From: an uncultured Bacteroidales bacterium
GTDB taxonomy: Bacteria > Bacteroidota > Bacteroidia > Bacteroidales > UBA932
NCBI GenBank assembly: GCA_944323825.1
Contig: CALUTY010000010.1
Span: 51,710 to 115,709, forward strand
DNA length: 64,000 nt
Reading direction: 5' to 3'
Part shown: piece by piece, positions 46,264 through 55,541 of the stretch
Layout of the letters: each line of letters starts with the position of its first letter
Numbering within the stretch: position 1 is the first letter of the stretch
Program-made: the position numbers and the translations under genes
Notes under the pieces: model-generated
Told to the model about the DNA's origin: nothing
What the model saw: only the letters and a program-made list of their open reading frames with translations
Databases searched by the model: none

Positions 46264-47835
46264 TTAATACTTTTTCTCGCCATTTTTCAAAGCCCACCAA
46301 AGCTCTGTTCCATCCTCATCTCCACCGGCCAGCATGGCCGCAGCCGCCTCGACATTTGCAGCATTGCGTTCATACTCGCTCTGAGAGAATCTCAGACGTC
46401 TCTGTCCGCGTTCACCGTCTATCTGAGGCTGGGACAGATTGTCACGAGGAGGGAAGAGATACGGATACCCTGTACGGCGGAAATCGCTCCATGCCTCAAG
46501 GCTTCCCGGGAATCCGGCAATCCATTTCTGGGTGATGATCTTTTCCAGTTTCTCGTCATCTGAAGCACTCTCATCCCAAGCAATGGTGACCTCAGATTTG
46601 TTGGTTATGCTGTTGGCTGCGACAACCGGATCGGTATGGTCGCCAGGAGTACTGGTGTTGTCGGCAATATATGCATCCGCACCGGCTGCACCCCATTCAT
46701 CGAACGAGAGCCTGATGCCCTGCTCGTAGAAATGCTGCGCAGTACCGCCCATGTTCCAGCCCTTGAGAGCCCCTTCAGCGCGAAGGAAAGCTGCTTCTGC
46801 GGCAAGCATTATAGGCATAGGAGTAGTCCTGTCAAGACTTTCATAAATAAGTCCTGAATAGGTTCTGTAGTCATTCGGCACGCAGCCCTGGATGCCGGAA
46901 CGGACTCCTACATAATTATCGGTACTTCCATATTTCGTAAAATATTTTTCACGGCGAGGATCATTATAGCCGTTCATGTAAGAGACGATACATGCATTGG
47001 CCTTGACCTCATAAGACCCCCAGCCGGCCGACACCTGATAGTAACCGTTCGGATAACGGCCGTTGAGATTGTCGTACGCACTGTCATCGATGGACTCCAT
47101 GACCCCGGCGGCAACAGCCTCCTCGGCCTTCTGCTGTGCATAGGCTTCATCCACATCACTTATACGCATTGCCATGCGGAGCTTGAGGGTATTGGCAAAT
47201 TTCAGCCATTTGTTGTTGTCACCGCTGTACACCCTGTCAACAGATGAAAGCGGAGTTGACCCGGACAGGGCGGCAGCCTGAATTTCAGCAATTGCGGCAT
47301 CAAGGTCATCGAACATCGCATGCCATGCGGTCTGCTCATCGTCATATGCCACATAGAAGTCACCGTTGGCCACTGCCGTATACGGAAGAGGTCCCTGAAG
47401 GGATGCGACCATCGACATCACATATACCCTGAGCAACTGGGCCATCTGGAAATAATAGCCTTCCCCGTCGGTCTGGCGCTGTACGGAGAACCATCCAGGA
47501 TAAAGACCTTTTCCTCCCTCTGCGGTAAAGTACCAGTCTACTGTCCATCTGTTCCATTCATCATCGATGTTGAGAGTGGAATACAATGTGCCTCTTGACC
47601 AGGAGTTCGGGGCGGTCACATATCCTCCGTGACAAGCCCAGAAAGTATTGTTTCTCTGGCACGGGTTTTCTTCCGGCGAGGCCAGGCAGTCCAGCATTGC
47701 AGGGAAGAAGCTTGTCACAGGAAGAGATTCCGGCTCATATGGATTGGTATTGTACTCCGGAAACTTTTCCGTACACCCGCTGGCCATAACCCCGGAGGCG
47801 ACAAGCAAAATAATATTTTTATATATCTTGTTCAT
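46264..47835 (-). CDS. SusD/RagB-family lipoprotein (SusD-like_2 type)
   Basis: 523 aa with signal ending at Cys21 (MASGC). TPR-like region with FANTLKLRMAMRISDVD near 220, and AAEAAFLRAEGALKGWNMGGTA near 355 matching the SusD substrate-binding core. AWSDFRRTGYPYLFPP near 440 is typical of the SusD-like_2 branch paired with GH18 genes. It should form the lid of the SusC encoded 8 bp upstream. Confidence 0.92.
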   Translation of the reverse strand: MNKIYKNIILLVASGVMASGCTEKFPEYNTNPYEPESLPVTSFFPAMLDCLASPEENPCQRNNTFWACHGGYVTAPNSWSRGTLYSTLNIDDEWNRWTVDWYFTAEGGKGLYPGWFSVQRQTDGEGYYFQMAQLLRVYVMSMVASLQGPLPYTAVANGDFYVAYDDEQTAWHAMFDDLDAAIAEIQAAALSGSTPLSSVDRVYSGDNNKWLKFANTLKLRMAMRISDVDEAYAQQKAEEAVAAGVMESIDDSAYDNLNGRYPNGYYQVSAGWGSYEVKANACIVSYMNGYNDPRREKYFTKYGSTDNYVGVRSGIQGCVPNDYRTYSGLIYESLDRTTPMPIMLAAEAAFLRAEGALKGWNMGGTAQHFYEQGIRLSFDEWGAAGADAYIADNTSTPGDHTDPVVAANSITNKSEVTIAWDESASDDEKLEKIITQKWIAGFPGSLEAWSDFRRTGYPYLFPPRDNLSQPQIDGERGQRRLRFSQSEYERNAANVEAAAAMLAGGDEDGTELWWALKNGEKKY

Positions 47836-47843
47836 ATAACACT

Positions 47844-50800
47844 CTAGAATTGAAGTTTGACATTGAATCCGAGATTGCGAGTGCTAGGAAGCATGAATGT
47901 GTCGAATCCCTGATAGTAGCTTGAAGAAACTTCAGCTGAAAGCTCAGGGTCAAACGGAGCCTTGCAGTAAATCATCCACAGATTCTTGCCGACAAAGCCT
48001 ACCGTAAGCTTCACCTTGTCCTTGAACCACTTTGACGGAAGGGTATAGTTCACGCTGAGTTCCTGAAGTCTGACATTGGTCGCATCGTAAGTATAATATG
48101 CGGCATTTCCTGAAATTGTCGTATAGTATTCCTGCGCTGAGACCATACCCTGATTGATGCGTATGCCGCCCGCATCCCTCGCGTCTGCAGAACGCTGCGA
48201 CACGCCATAGAAATCAAGATAGGACTCTGTGGCACTCATGACTATACCGCCTATACGTGCAGCAAATGTGATTCCTACATCAAGTCCCTTGTATCCGAAG
48301 TGGGTATTCCATCCCATGTTGAACTTCGGAAGGATGGAGCCGAGATAAAAGTCATCCACTTCGCTTACAGAAAGCCCTGCAGCCGGATCATCGTAAATAT
48401 ATCCATTGTAGTCCCTTGTCAGAAGATGCGAAGCATAGACATCTCCCATAGAACCGCCTTCCTTCAATATGAGCCGTGCATCCAGACCACCGAATGTCGC
48501 TTTCTGGATCTGATTGTCCATCTGAATCATTTCACCTGTGATAGGGTTACGCACCTGGTCAATGAGGGAGATGATCTTGTTCTGGTTCCAGGTCATGGTG
48601 TATGATGTGGAGAATGCGAAGTCTCCCCACTGGTTGTCATAACCCACGGCAAGTTCGACACCCTGGTTCATGATGTTTCCGCTCTGGACCGGAGTGGAAG
48701 TATATCCCGACGATGCAGGGAGCGGAGCATCGAATGTCTGGTTGAATGTGTTGGAACGATAGTATGTCACATCAAGGTTGATGGAGTTCAGGAACTTCGC
48801 GTTGACTCCGACTTCCCAGGATTTGGTACGCTCCGGCTTAAGGTCAAGATTTGGATAAGTCGAAGAGGAAGACCAGCTGTTTGACTCACCGTCATAAGGA
48901 TAGAAGACCTTGGTCATGAAGCGGTCATATGCATTACCCACCTCCGTGTAAGAACCTCTGACCTTCAGGAAAGACAGCCACTGCGGTGCATCAAACATAT
49001 TTGAAATCACTGCGGAAAGGCCGACTGAAGGATAGAAGAATGAGTCATAGTTGGAATAGGCAAGCTTTGAATCCCAGTCATTTCTTCCTGTAGTGGTGAG
49101 ATAGAGCATATTCTTCCAGCCTATTTCAACACTGTAGAATACAGCCTGCATCTGGTCATGGTAACCTAACTGCTCAGGCTTGTATTTTGTCGTCCTGTCA
49201 AGATTGTGTATCGCAAAGAAGTTCGGAAGGTCAGCAAGCTGGCCATTATAGCCCATACGCTCAAAGACATTGTCATTTATGGAAGCACCGATGTTGGCAT
49301 TGATTGACCAGTCAGTCCAAGTCTTGTGAATGGTGGCGAGCACATCTGCGTAGGTACTGTTGGCAGTAGTCCATATGTCCCTGTATGAACCGTTCGGACC
49401 TGCCCACAGATTGTCAGTCGTCGCATACAGCTTGTAAGTCTGCCTGTTGGTGTAATTGTCAAGCTTCACACGGCCGGAGACATCAAGCCAGTCGGTCACA
49501 TTCCATGTAAGGGACGCGCTCAGCATATAACGCTTCTTGTCATTCTCGCGGACTTCCCTGTTCTGTACCCAATAAGGGTTCTGCATACCGATGTTGTTGT
49601 TGCCATAAGGCCAGTAGTTCACATTGTAGCCCAACGCGGCATCATAGCGCTCGTACATCTGGATGTCCTCGAAACTCTCTCCGCGAGGGAAAAGATAAAG
49701 GCCAGGAAGAGGGTTGTAGTAGATACCCTGTGACACGAGATTACGGTCGTTCTGCTTCACGAAACTTGCAGAAAGGTCAAGCGTAAGCTTGTCTTTGGCA
49801 AATTTGGTAGTATTGCGTCCCGTAAAGTTATAGCGGTTGTACGCACTGTTCGGAAGTGTTCCCGTAGAGTTTGTGGACGAAACGGAAAGATAAGTCTGGT
49901 TCTTGTCGTTACCTGTGGAAAGAGAAGCGGAACTGATGATGTTGGCTCCCGTCCTGTAGAAATTGCGCGCATTGAAATCCGAATTCACCTCCGGGCCCCA
50001 GCTCGATACGCTGCCGGCGACATTGCCGTATTTGCTCTGCATTCTCGGGGTCATATAGACTGACGAGAATGTCGTGCTGTTGGATACGGTGACCGTCGTC
50101 TTGCCGGCCTGACCTTTCTTGGTCGTGATAAGGACTACTCCGGCTGCTGCGGCATTACCGTAAAGCGCGGCTGCAGAAGGGCCGGTAAGCATCGTAATTG
50201 ACTCGATGTCTTCAGGGTTGATGTCGGCCACGCCATCCGTTCCAGGCTGGTCGGACATGTTGGATGCGTTTCCGTCACTGCTGAGATTGAACATAGGTAT
50301 ACCGTCAATCACATAAAGTGCGGTATTGGACGAAGTGATGGACTTTACGCCACGCATCACGACGCGAGATGCTCCTCCAGGGCCGTTCGCACCTGCATTA
50401 ATGGTGACACCGGCGACCTTGCCGACCATTGAGTTCACGAAGTTCGCGTCCTTGACGGCTGTCAGTTCATCTGAATTGACCTGCTGTACATTGTAGGAAA
50501 GGGCCTTTTCCTCACGCTTGATACCGAGGGCCGTGACCACGACCTCGTCAAGAAATTCAGTGGATACTTTCAGCTGTACATTCTGGGTAGCCTGGCCTAC
50601 ATAGGGGATTTCCTGTGTCTCATAACCCAGAATTGACACCACGATGATGTCTCCTGACTTAAGGCCGTCGAGAGTATACTCTCCCTCAAGCCCTGTAGTT
50701 ACTCCGCCCTGACCGTCCTTGATCATCACGGCGGCCCCGATGACCGGACCCTGTTCATCAGTTACAACTCCGCTGACTGTGCCCCCCCCGGATGTCTCAG

Positions 50801-50912
50801 ATTGGTTCTGTGCAAATCCCAGAGAAGGTGTCAGCACATTCAGACCGGCGATGGCAATGACTGCCAGCAGACATCTGAACAATGATGACTTCATTGTTTT
50901 TGGATTAAACAT
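47844..50912 (-). CDS. SusC-family TonB-dependent glycan transporter
   Basis: 1022 aa (1016 if the inner ATG at 50894, MKSSLFRCLL, is used; both give a signal ending GFAQ). Then a carboxypeptidase-regulatory-like domain (SGVVTDEQGPVIGAAVMI), TonB box region (EVVVTALGIKREEK), plug (NSMVGKVAGVTINAG, LYVIDGIPM, SAAALYGNAAAAGVVLITTKK) and barrel ending in FNVKLQF. It has no STN domain, so no direct anti-sigma control is expected. Partner of the SusD that follows. A run of eight G near the start of the mature protein could slip. Confidence 0.94.
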   Translation of the reverse strand: MFNPKTMKSSLFRCLLAVIAIAGLNVLTPSLGFAQNQSETSGGGTVSGVVTDEQGPVIGAAVMIKDGQGGVTTGLEGEYTLDGLKSGDIIVVSILGYETQEIPYVGQATQNVQLKVSTEFLDEVVVTALGIKREEKALSYNVQQVNSDELTAVKDANFVNSMVGKVAGVTINAGANGPGGASRVVMRGVKSITSSNTALYVIDGIPMFNLSSDGNASNMSDQPGTDGVADINPEDIESITMLTGPSAAALYGNAAAAGVVLITTKKGQAGKTTVTVSNSTTFSSVYMTPRMQSKYGNVAGSVSSWGPEVNSDFNARNFYRTGANIISSASLSTGNDKNQTYLSVSSTNSTGTLPNSAYNRYNFTGRNTTKFAKDKLTLDLSASFVKQNDRNLVSQGIYYNPLPGLYLFPRGESFEDIQMYERYDAALGYNVNYWPYGNNNIGMQNPYWVQNREVRENDKKRYMLSASLTWNVTDWLDVSGRVKLDNYTNRQTYKLYATTDNLWAGPNGSYRDIWTTANSTYADVLATIHKTWTDWSINANIGASINDNVFERMGYNGQLADLPNFFAIHNLDRTTKYKPEQLGYHDQMQAVFYSVEIGWKNMLYLTTTGRNDWDSKLAYSNYDSFFYPSVGLSAVISNMFDAPQWLSFLKVRGSYTEVGNAYDRFMTKVFYPYDGESNSWSSSSTYPNLDLKPERTKSWEVGVNAKFLNSINLDVTYYRSNTFNQTFDAPLPASSGYTSTPVQSGNIMNQGVELAVGYDNQWGDFAFSTSYTMTWNQNKIISLIDQVRNPITGEMIQMDNQIQKATFGGLDARLILKEGGSMGDVYASHLLTRDYNGYIYDDPAAGLSVSEVDDFYLGSILPKFNMGWNTHFGYKGLDVGITFAARIGGIVMSATESYLDFYGVSQRSADARDAGGIRINQGMVSAQEYYTTISGNAAYYTYDATNVRLQELSVNYTLPSKWFKDKVKLTVGFVGKNLWMIYCKAPFDPELSAEVSSSYYQGFDTFMLPSTRNLGFNVKLQF
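50782..50789 (-). repeat. G8 tract near the start of the SusC gene
   Basis: Eight G on the coding strand encode part of a Ser-Gly-Gly-Gly-Thr linker about 40 residues in, between the signal peptide and the first domain. The gene is in frame here. A one-base change would end translation early. Confidence 0.7.
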
Positions 50913-50953
50913 AAACAGAATTTTTGGTTATAAGTTGCATTAATAAGATTTTG

Positions 50954-50961
50954 CAAAGTTA
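50954..50961 (-). promoter_or_regulatory. Candidate -7 box of the SusC-SusD-GH18 operon
   Basis: Minus-strand TAACTTTG matches TAnnTTTG, 42 bp upstream of ATG 50912. At the -33 position only ATTG is seen (near 50984). Confidence 0.5.
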
Positions 50962-51018
50962 TAAATTATTATCGACCAGACAATATTATTACAAGATTCT
51001 TACAAAATTTTAAAGGAA

Positions 51019-51050
51019 TTTGAATTCACCCTGCATTGGTCGTATATTTG
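51019..51050 (+). promoter_or_regulatory. Promoter of the plus-strand sulfatase pair
   Basis: TTTG (51019-51022) and TATATTTG (51043-51050), 20 bp apart. The leader of about 105 nt contains a stem GTCCAAT (51077-51083) / ATTGGAC (51105-51111) that could affect translation. Confidence 0.72.
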
Positions 51051-51162
51051 CACAGACAAAAAAGGCATATCATCCGGTCCAATTTTCCGATGGCACCGGA
51101 GAGGATTGGACGCCACGGCTGCATATGCCAAGACAAATAACCGCATAAACCATCTTCGGACA

Positions 51163-52665
51163 ATGAGAAAATCCATCCCCTACATCGCTGCGGGCTGTCT
51201 CGTGGCACAGACGGCAGTTGCACAGAAACAGCCGCACATCATCTTGATAATGACTGACCAGCAGAGGGCAGATGCCATAGGCTGCAGCGGCAATGAAAAC
51301 ATCATCACGCCATATCTGGACTCCTTGGCGGCAGACGGATGCTTCTTTTCCAATGCCTATACCTCAGCACCGAGCAGCACTCCGGCAAGAGCCGGACTGC
51401 TGACGGGAATGTCGCCATGGCATCACGGTATGCTCGGCTACGGTGCCGTGGCAGAACATTACAGATATGAAATGCCACAGATGCTCAGGGACTGCGGCTA
51501 CCTCACGCTAGGCATCGGCAAGATGCACTGGACCCCACAGAACGCGACACACGGCTTCCATGCCACAATAATAGATGAAAGCGGACGCGTGGAATCCCCG
51601 TACTTCATGAGCGACTACAGGAAATGGTTCCAGACTGTGGCCCCGGGAAAGGATCCTGACCTCACCGGAATAGGATGGAATGCCCATGGAGCTTCGGAAT
51701 ACAAGCTCCCGGAAGAAGTACACCCTACAGCATGGACCGGTGACATGGCAGTAAGAACCATAGAACATTATGACAGCCAGGCTCCACTTTTCCTTAAAGT
51801 GTCCTTCGCACGGCCGCACAGCCCGTACGACCCGCCGAGACGCATCCTGGACAAGTACGGGGACATTGAAATGGATGGACCGGCAAAAGGGGAATGGAGC
51901 AGGCACATCGGGGAAGACATCACCGACCCGAAAGCGGCACCGGAAGCCGCCTTCGGACAATTCGGAGACGAATATGTAAAGAATTCCAAGAAACATTATT
52001 ATGCATCCGTGACTTTCGTGGACGAACAGGTCGGACGCATAATCAGGGCACTGAAGGACAAAGGCATGTATGACGATGCCGTCATCTGCTTCGTCTCTGA
52101 CCACGGGGATATGATGGGAGACCACAACCACTGGAGAAAGACATACGCATACGAAGGCTCGGCAGCCATACCTTTCATAGTAAAGCTGCCGGCGAACATA
52201 TATGGAGAGTCGGGAAAAGGGACGGTGTCAGACCTTCCGGTAGAGCTCCGGGACATATTCCCTACATTCCTTGACGCTGCCGGAGGCACAGTGCCGGAAG
52301 ACATGGACGGGATGTCGCTTCTTCCGCTCATCAAGGGGGAAAACACTGAATGGAGAAGATGGATAGACCTGGAGCATGCGGAATGTTATTCTCCGGACAA
52401 TTACTGGTGCGCACTCACCGATGGAAAGCTCAAATATATCTGGTTCTTCCGCTCAGGCAGGGAACAGCTGTTCGACCTTACAGCAGACCCTGATGAAAGC
52501 ACAGACCTGTCTTCAGACCGCAGATACAGGAAAGAGCTCAAAGAGCTCCGCCAGGCAATGGCTGAACACCTTTCCGAACGCGGGGAAGACTGGGTCAAGG
52601 ACGGAAAGCTTGTCATGAGGGAAAGCTCCCTGCTGTACAGCCCGAACTATCCAGGCAAAAAATAG
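51163..52665 (+). CDS. Ser-type S1 sulfatase
   Basis: 500 aa from ATG 51163, which starts a signal peptide (MRKSIPYIAAGCLVAQTAVAQ); an in-frame ATG at 51106 would add non-signal residues. Metal site IIDQQ-like ILIMTDQQRADAIG at 27-40. The formylglycine site S-x-P-x-R is Ser72-T-P-A-R, followed by GLLTGMSP. Later residues: KMHW, RPHSPYDPP, FVSDHGDMMGDHNHW (metal ligands) and KTYAYEG. Periplasmic hydrolysis of a sugar sulfate ester is expected; the exact linkage cannot be read. The Ser version needs a radical-SAM maturase (anSME), which is not in this window. The propeller protein gene follows 34 bp later. Confidence 0.92.
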   Translation: MRKSIPYIAAGCLVAQTAVAQKQPHIILIMTDQQRADAIGCSGNENIITPYLDSLAADGCFFSNAYTSAPSSTPARAGLLTGMSPWHHGMLGYGAVAEHYRYEMPQMLRDCGYLTLGIGKMHWTPQNATHGFHATIIDESGRVESPYFMSDYRKWFQTVAPGKDPDLTGIGWNAHGASEYKLPEEVHPTAWTGDMAVRTIEHYDSQAPLFLKVSFARPHSPYDPPRRILDKYGDIEMDGPAKGEWSRHIGEDITDPKAAPEAAFGQFGDEYVKNSKKHYYASVTFVDEQVGRIIRALKDKGMYDDAVICFVSDHGDMMGDHNHWRKTYAYEGSAAIPFIVKLPANIYGESGKGTVSDLPVELRDIFPTFLDAAGGTVPEDMDGMSLLPLIKGENTEWRRWIDLEHAECYSPDNYWCALTDGKLKYIWFFRSGREQLFDLTADPDESTDLSSDRRYRKELKELRQAMAEHLSERGEDWVKDGKLVMRESSLLYSPNYPGKK

Positions 52666-52699
52666 GAACGGGAAATACTGACAGAAAAAGTTCAGACAC

Positions 52700-53938
52700 A
52701 TGACAACGGCATCAGGAAAAGCGCTGATAATCCCGCTTATGCTTGCGGCATCGGTCTCCATCGGCGGATGCAGGGAAGAAATCAGCCATGAATATGAATT
52801 CAAGGCCCTGCCTGTCAAGGCATCGGTCTCGGACAGTGCAGGATACAGGGTGGCATCAGGACATTCCATATTCCGGCTTCCAGGGCATTTCGTCTGGGGA
52901 GCTTCCGTCACAGAGGCGGATGACGGATTGTATTACATGATATTTTCGGCGTCAGAAACGGGCATATATCCGTTCAACGAGGCTTGGGTGCTCGGATCGA
53001 AGATGGGCCTCGCCGTATCGGAAAGGCCTGACGGAGGCTTCAGGCATCTCGGATTCTTCATGAACAGGGACGGATTTGCACCGGACACATCTTCATGGGA
53101 TGCCCAGACAGTGTCCAATCCTCATGTAAGAAGATTCGGAGGGAAATACTACCTGTACTATGCCGGGGCCTGTGACCCGTGTCCCGACGGCTCCTGCGTG
53201 TCCGGCACACTCTCGAGAAGGGACAGGGTACAGCAATGTCAGATGATCGGGGTGATATCATTCACCTCGTTCCCGGATCTGCTGAAAGGGGAATTCGAAC
53301 ACCATGAGACTCCCCTGCTTCCTCCGAGGACAAGGGTGAAGCCGGACAATGTGGTGTGCCCGTCCCCTGCAGGGACAGTCCCTGGACCGGACAATCTGAT
53401 AACGGTCAACCCTTCCGTCGTTTATCGCCCCTATGACGGCCAATACCTCCTTTATTTCAAAGGCAACATATATGACCCGGGCTGGAGGGGCGTACACGGA
53501 GTGGCTTTTGCAGACAGCCCTGACGGGCCGTTCACAACACTGGACCGCCCCGTATTCCACCTTGATGAGGCATCAGGAAAACTTTCTGCCGAAGATCCGT
53601 TCGTATGGTACAGTGACAGGGACGGATGCTTCTATGCCATATTCAAAGACTTCAACGGCCAGTTCACCAAAGGGGAGCCATGCCTGGCGATAATGTATTC
53701 AGAAGATGGCCTCGAATGGCATCTTCCGGAACATTCGACGTTCATGAAAAAAGAGCTGATCCTGGAAGGAGGGGACACTCTGAAAGTGGACAGGCTCGAA
53801 AGGCCCCAGCTTCTTCTGGACCGTGACGGCAATCCGGAGATCCTCTATGCCGCATGTGCAGTTGATCCGCTTAACAAAAGGACTGACGGCGGCTCGTTCA
53901 ATGTCCAGATCCCGATAATTGCCAGTCATTTATTATAA
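52700..53938 (+). CDS. Five-bladed propeller glycoside hydrolase-like lipoprotein (GH43/GH117-like)
   Basis: 412 aa with lipoprotein signal ending at Cys24 (SIGGC). Repeating strands with YYMIFSAS, KYYLYYAGA, QYLLYFKGN, and FYAIFKDF fit a five-bladed beta-propeller as in GH43, GH32/68 and GH117. Candidate acidic residues include SNPHVRRFGGKYYLYY, VNPSVVYRPYDGQYLLYFKG and AEDPFVWYSDRDGCFYAIFKD, the last like the central Asp/Glu blade. Family assignment is uncertain. It is paired with the sulfatase upstream, and its 3' end overlaps the convergent sulfatase gene by 6 bp. Confidence 0.78.
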   Translation: MTTASGKALIIPLMLAASVSIGGCREEISHEYEFKALPVKASVSDSAGYRVASGHSIFRLPGHFVWGASVTEADDGLYYMIFSASETGIYPFNEAWVLGSKMGLAVSERPDGGFRHLGFFMNRDGFAPDTSSWDAQTVSNPHVRRFGGKYYLYYAGACDPCPDGSCVSGTLSRRDRVQQCQMIGVISFTSFPDLLKGEFEHHETPLLPPRTRVKPDNVVCPSPAGTVPGPDNLITVNPSVVYRPYDGQYLLYFKGNIYDPGWRGVHGVAFADSPDGPFTTLDRPVFHLDEASGKLSAEDPFVWYSDRDGCFYAIFKDFNGQFTKGEPCLAIMYSEDGLEWHLPEHSTFMKKELILEGGDTLKVDRLERPQLLLDRDGNPEILYAACAVDPLNKRTDGGSFNVQIPIIASHLL

Positions 53939-55528
53939 AAGACCTTCTGCACGGAGTATTTCATCCATCCTTGCCGAGCCGGCATCTGTGTCTCCGGTCT
54001 CGGTGCGGAGGCGCATCATTTCTTTCTTCATTTCCCTGATGACCTTCTGATATTCAGGGTCGGAATAGGCGTTATGGTCCTCATGAGGATCTTTCTGAAG
54101 GTCATAGAACTCCCATGAAGGTTCGGAGACATAATCCGACGAGCCGGTCATGTCAAGGCGGTCACCATAAAGGAACATCAGCTTGTAGCGGTCTGTCCTC
54201 ACTCCGATGTGGGCAGGCCTTTCCTTATGCTGGGTCCAGTACCTGTAATAAATGCTTTCCCTCCAGTCCCCGGGCGTATCGCCTTTCAGATTGGACCTGA
54301 AGCTGCGGCCCTGGGACCCTTCCGGAGCATCAATCCCGGCATAATCGGCAAGCGTGGCTGCAAAGTCCACATTCAGTACAAGGTCCTCCACCCTCGTCCC
54401 TGCAGGAATTTCCCCGGGATAACGGATTACGAAAGGCATGCGCGCTGCCTCCTCATAGAACATCCTCTTGTCAAAGAAGCCGTGCTCTCCGAGAAAATAT
54501 CCCTGGTCCGAAACATATACAACTATCGTATTGTCGGTTATCCCCATTCCGTCAAGGGCATCCAGAAGGCGGCCGATGTTGTCGTCAATGGTGGCCGCAC
54601 ATCTGAGATAATCCCTTATCAGTTTCTGGTAGGCCGCTTTCCTGGCAGTCACGGGACTCATTCCTTTTGTTGAGAACGGAAGTTCAGGGTAGCGGCACCA
54701 CCATTTGTCCGGATCTTCCGATGCCACCTCCCACCTCCGGGCAATCTCTTCTATGGTCTGACCTTCAAATGTCCTCCCGTTGGTTTCCGGTCCAAAGTCA
54801 AGAAAATTTTCCGGTTCCGGGAATGTCACCCCGTCATAAAGATGACGCATTCTTTCAGGGAAATCATAAGGCTCATGCGTCGCCTTGAAATGGCAGCACA
54901 TCAGAAACGGCTCACCTTCCGGCTGCTCCTTCATCCAGGCTATGGCCCTGTCTGTCACGAGGTCAGTGGAAAAACCTCTCACTCGCTCACCGAAATCTCG
55001 GTCTCCGGGCCACGGCTCGGTGCTGTTTATGAAGGTGGGATCGCGGTAAACCCCCTGGTCATAAAATATGGAATACCAGTCAAAGCCCTGAGGCCGGGAC
55101 TTGAGATGCCATTTCCCCACAAGGGCGGTATGGTAGCCCGATGCCTGAAGAGCCGTCGCTATGGTCGGCAATGAGGTGTCAAGGGTATCGTCAAGGGTGT
55201 AGACACCGTTGGTGTGGCTGTATCGCCCGGTAAGTATCGTTGCCCTGCTCGGCGCAGATATAGAATTGGTACAGAAGCAGTTGTCCAGGACTGCCCCTTC
55301 CGATGCCAGGCGTCTTATATTGGCATTCATCGCATAGTCTGCGAGGATGCCGCCATATATCCCCCACGACTGTGAGGTGTGGTCATCGCTCAAAATGAAC
55401 AGGATATTCGGTCTGGAGGCATCCGTTTCCTCCCCGCCGTGTCCGGCTGCAGACCCGCCGCAGGCCTTCTGTTCCATTGCCCATGCGGCCACCGGCAGCA
55501 TCAGGACAGGTATAATCTCTTTTCTCAT
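53933..55528 (-). CDS. Ser-type S1 sulfatase, possibly N-acetylglucosamine-6-sulfatase
   Basis: 531 aa with signal peptide (MRKEIIPVLMLPVAAWA); a possible lipobox Cys follows at 23. Metal site FILSDDHTSQSWGIYGG, formylglycine site Ser91-A-P-S-R followed by ATILTGRYSHTNGVYTL, then GKWHLKSRPQGFDWYS, CCHFKATHEPYDFP and YVSDQGYFLGEHGFFDKRM. The pattern DDHT..WGIYGG with NSIS.PSR resembles the S1_11 GlcNAc-6-O-sulfatases of Bacteroides, as I recall them. It lies 13 bp after the GH20 gene, which would attack the desulfated sugar. Needs anSME. Confidence 0.9.
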   Translation of the reverse strand: MRKEIIPVLMLPVAAWAMEQKACGGSAAGHGGEETDASRPNILFILSDDHTSQSWGIYGGILADYAMNANIRRLASEGAVLDNCFCTNSISAPSRATILTGRYSHTNGVYTLDDTLDTSLPTIATALQASGYHTALVGKWHLKSRPQGFDWYSIFYDQGVYRDPTFINSTEPWPGDRDFGERVRGFSTDLVTDRAIAWMKEQPEGEPFLMCCHFKATHEPYDFPERMRHLYDGVTFPEPENFLDFGPETNGRTFEGQTIEEIARRWEVASEDPDKWWCRYPELPFSTKGMSPVTARKAAYQKLIRDYLRCAATIDDNIGRLLDALDGMGITDNTIVVYVSDQGYFLGEHGFFDKRMFYEEAARMPFVIRYPGEIPAGTRVEDLVLNVDFAATLADYAGIDAPEGSQGRSFRSNLKGDTPGDWRESIYYRYWTQHKERPAHIGVRTDRYKLMFLYGDRLDMTGSSDYVSEPSWEFYDLQKDPHEDHNAYSDPEYQKVIREMKKEMMRLRTETGDTDAGSARMDEILRAEGLL

Positions 55529-55541
55529 CGCAATCTGTATT

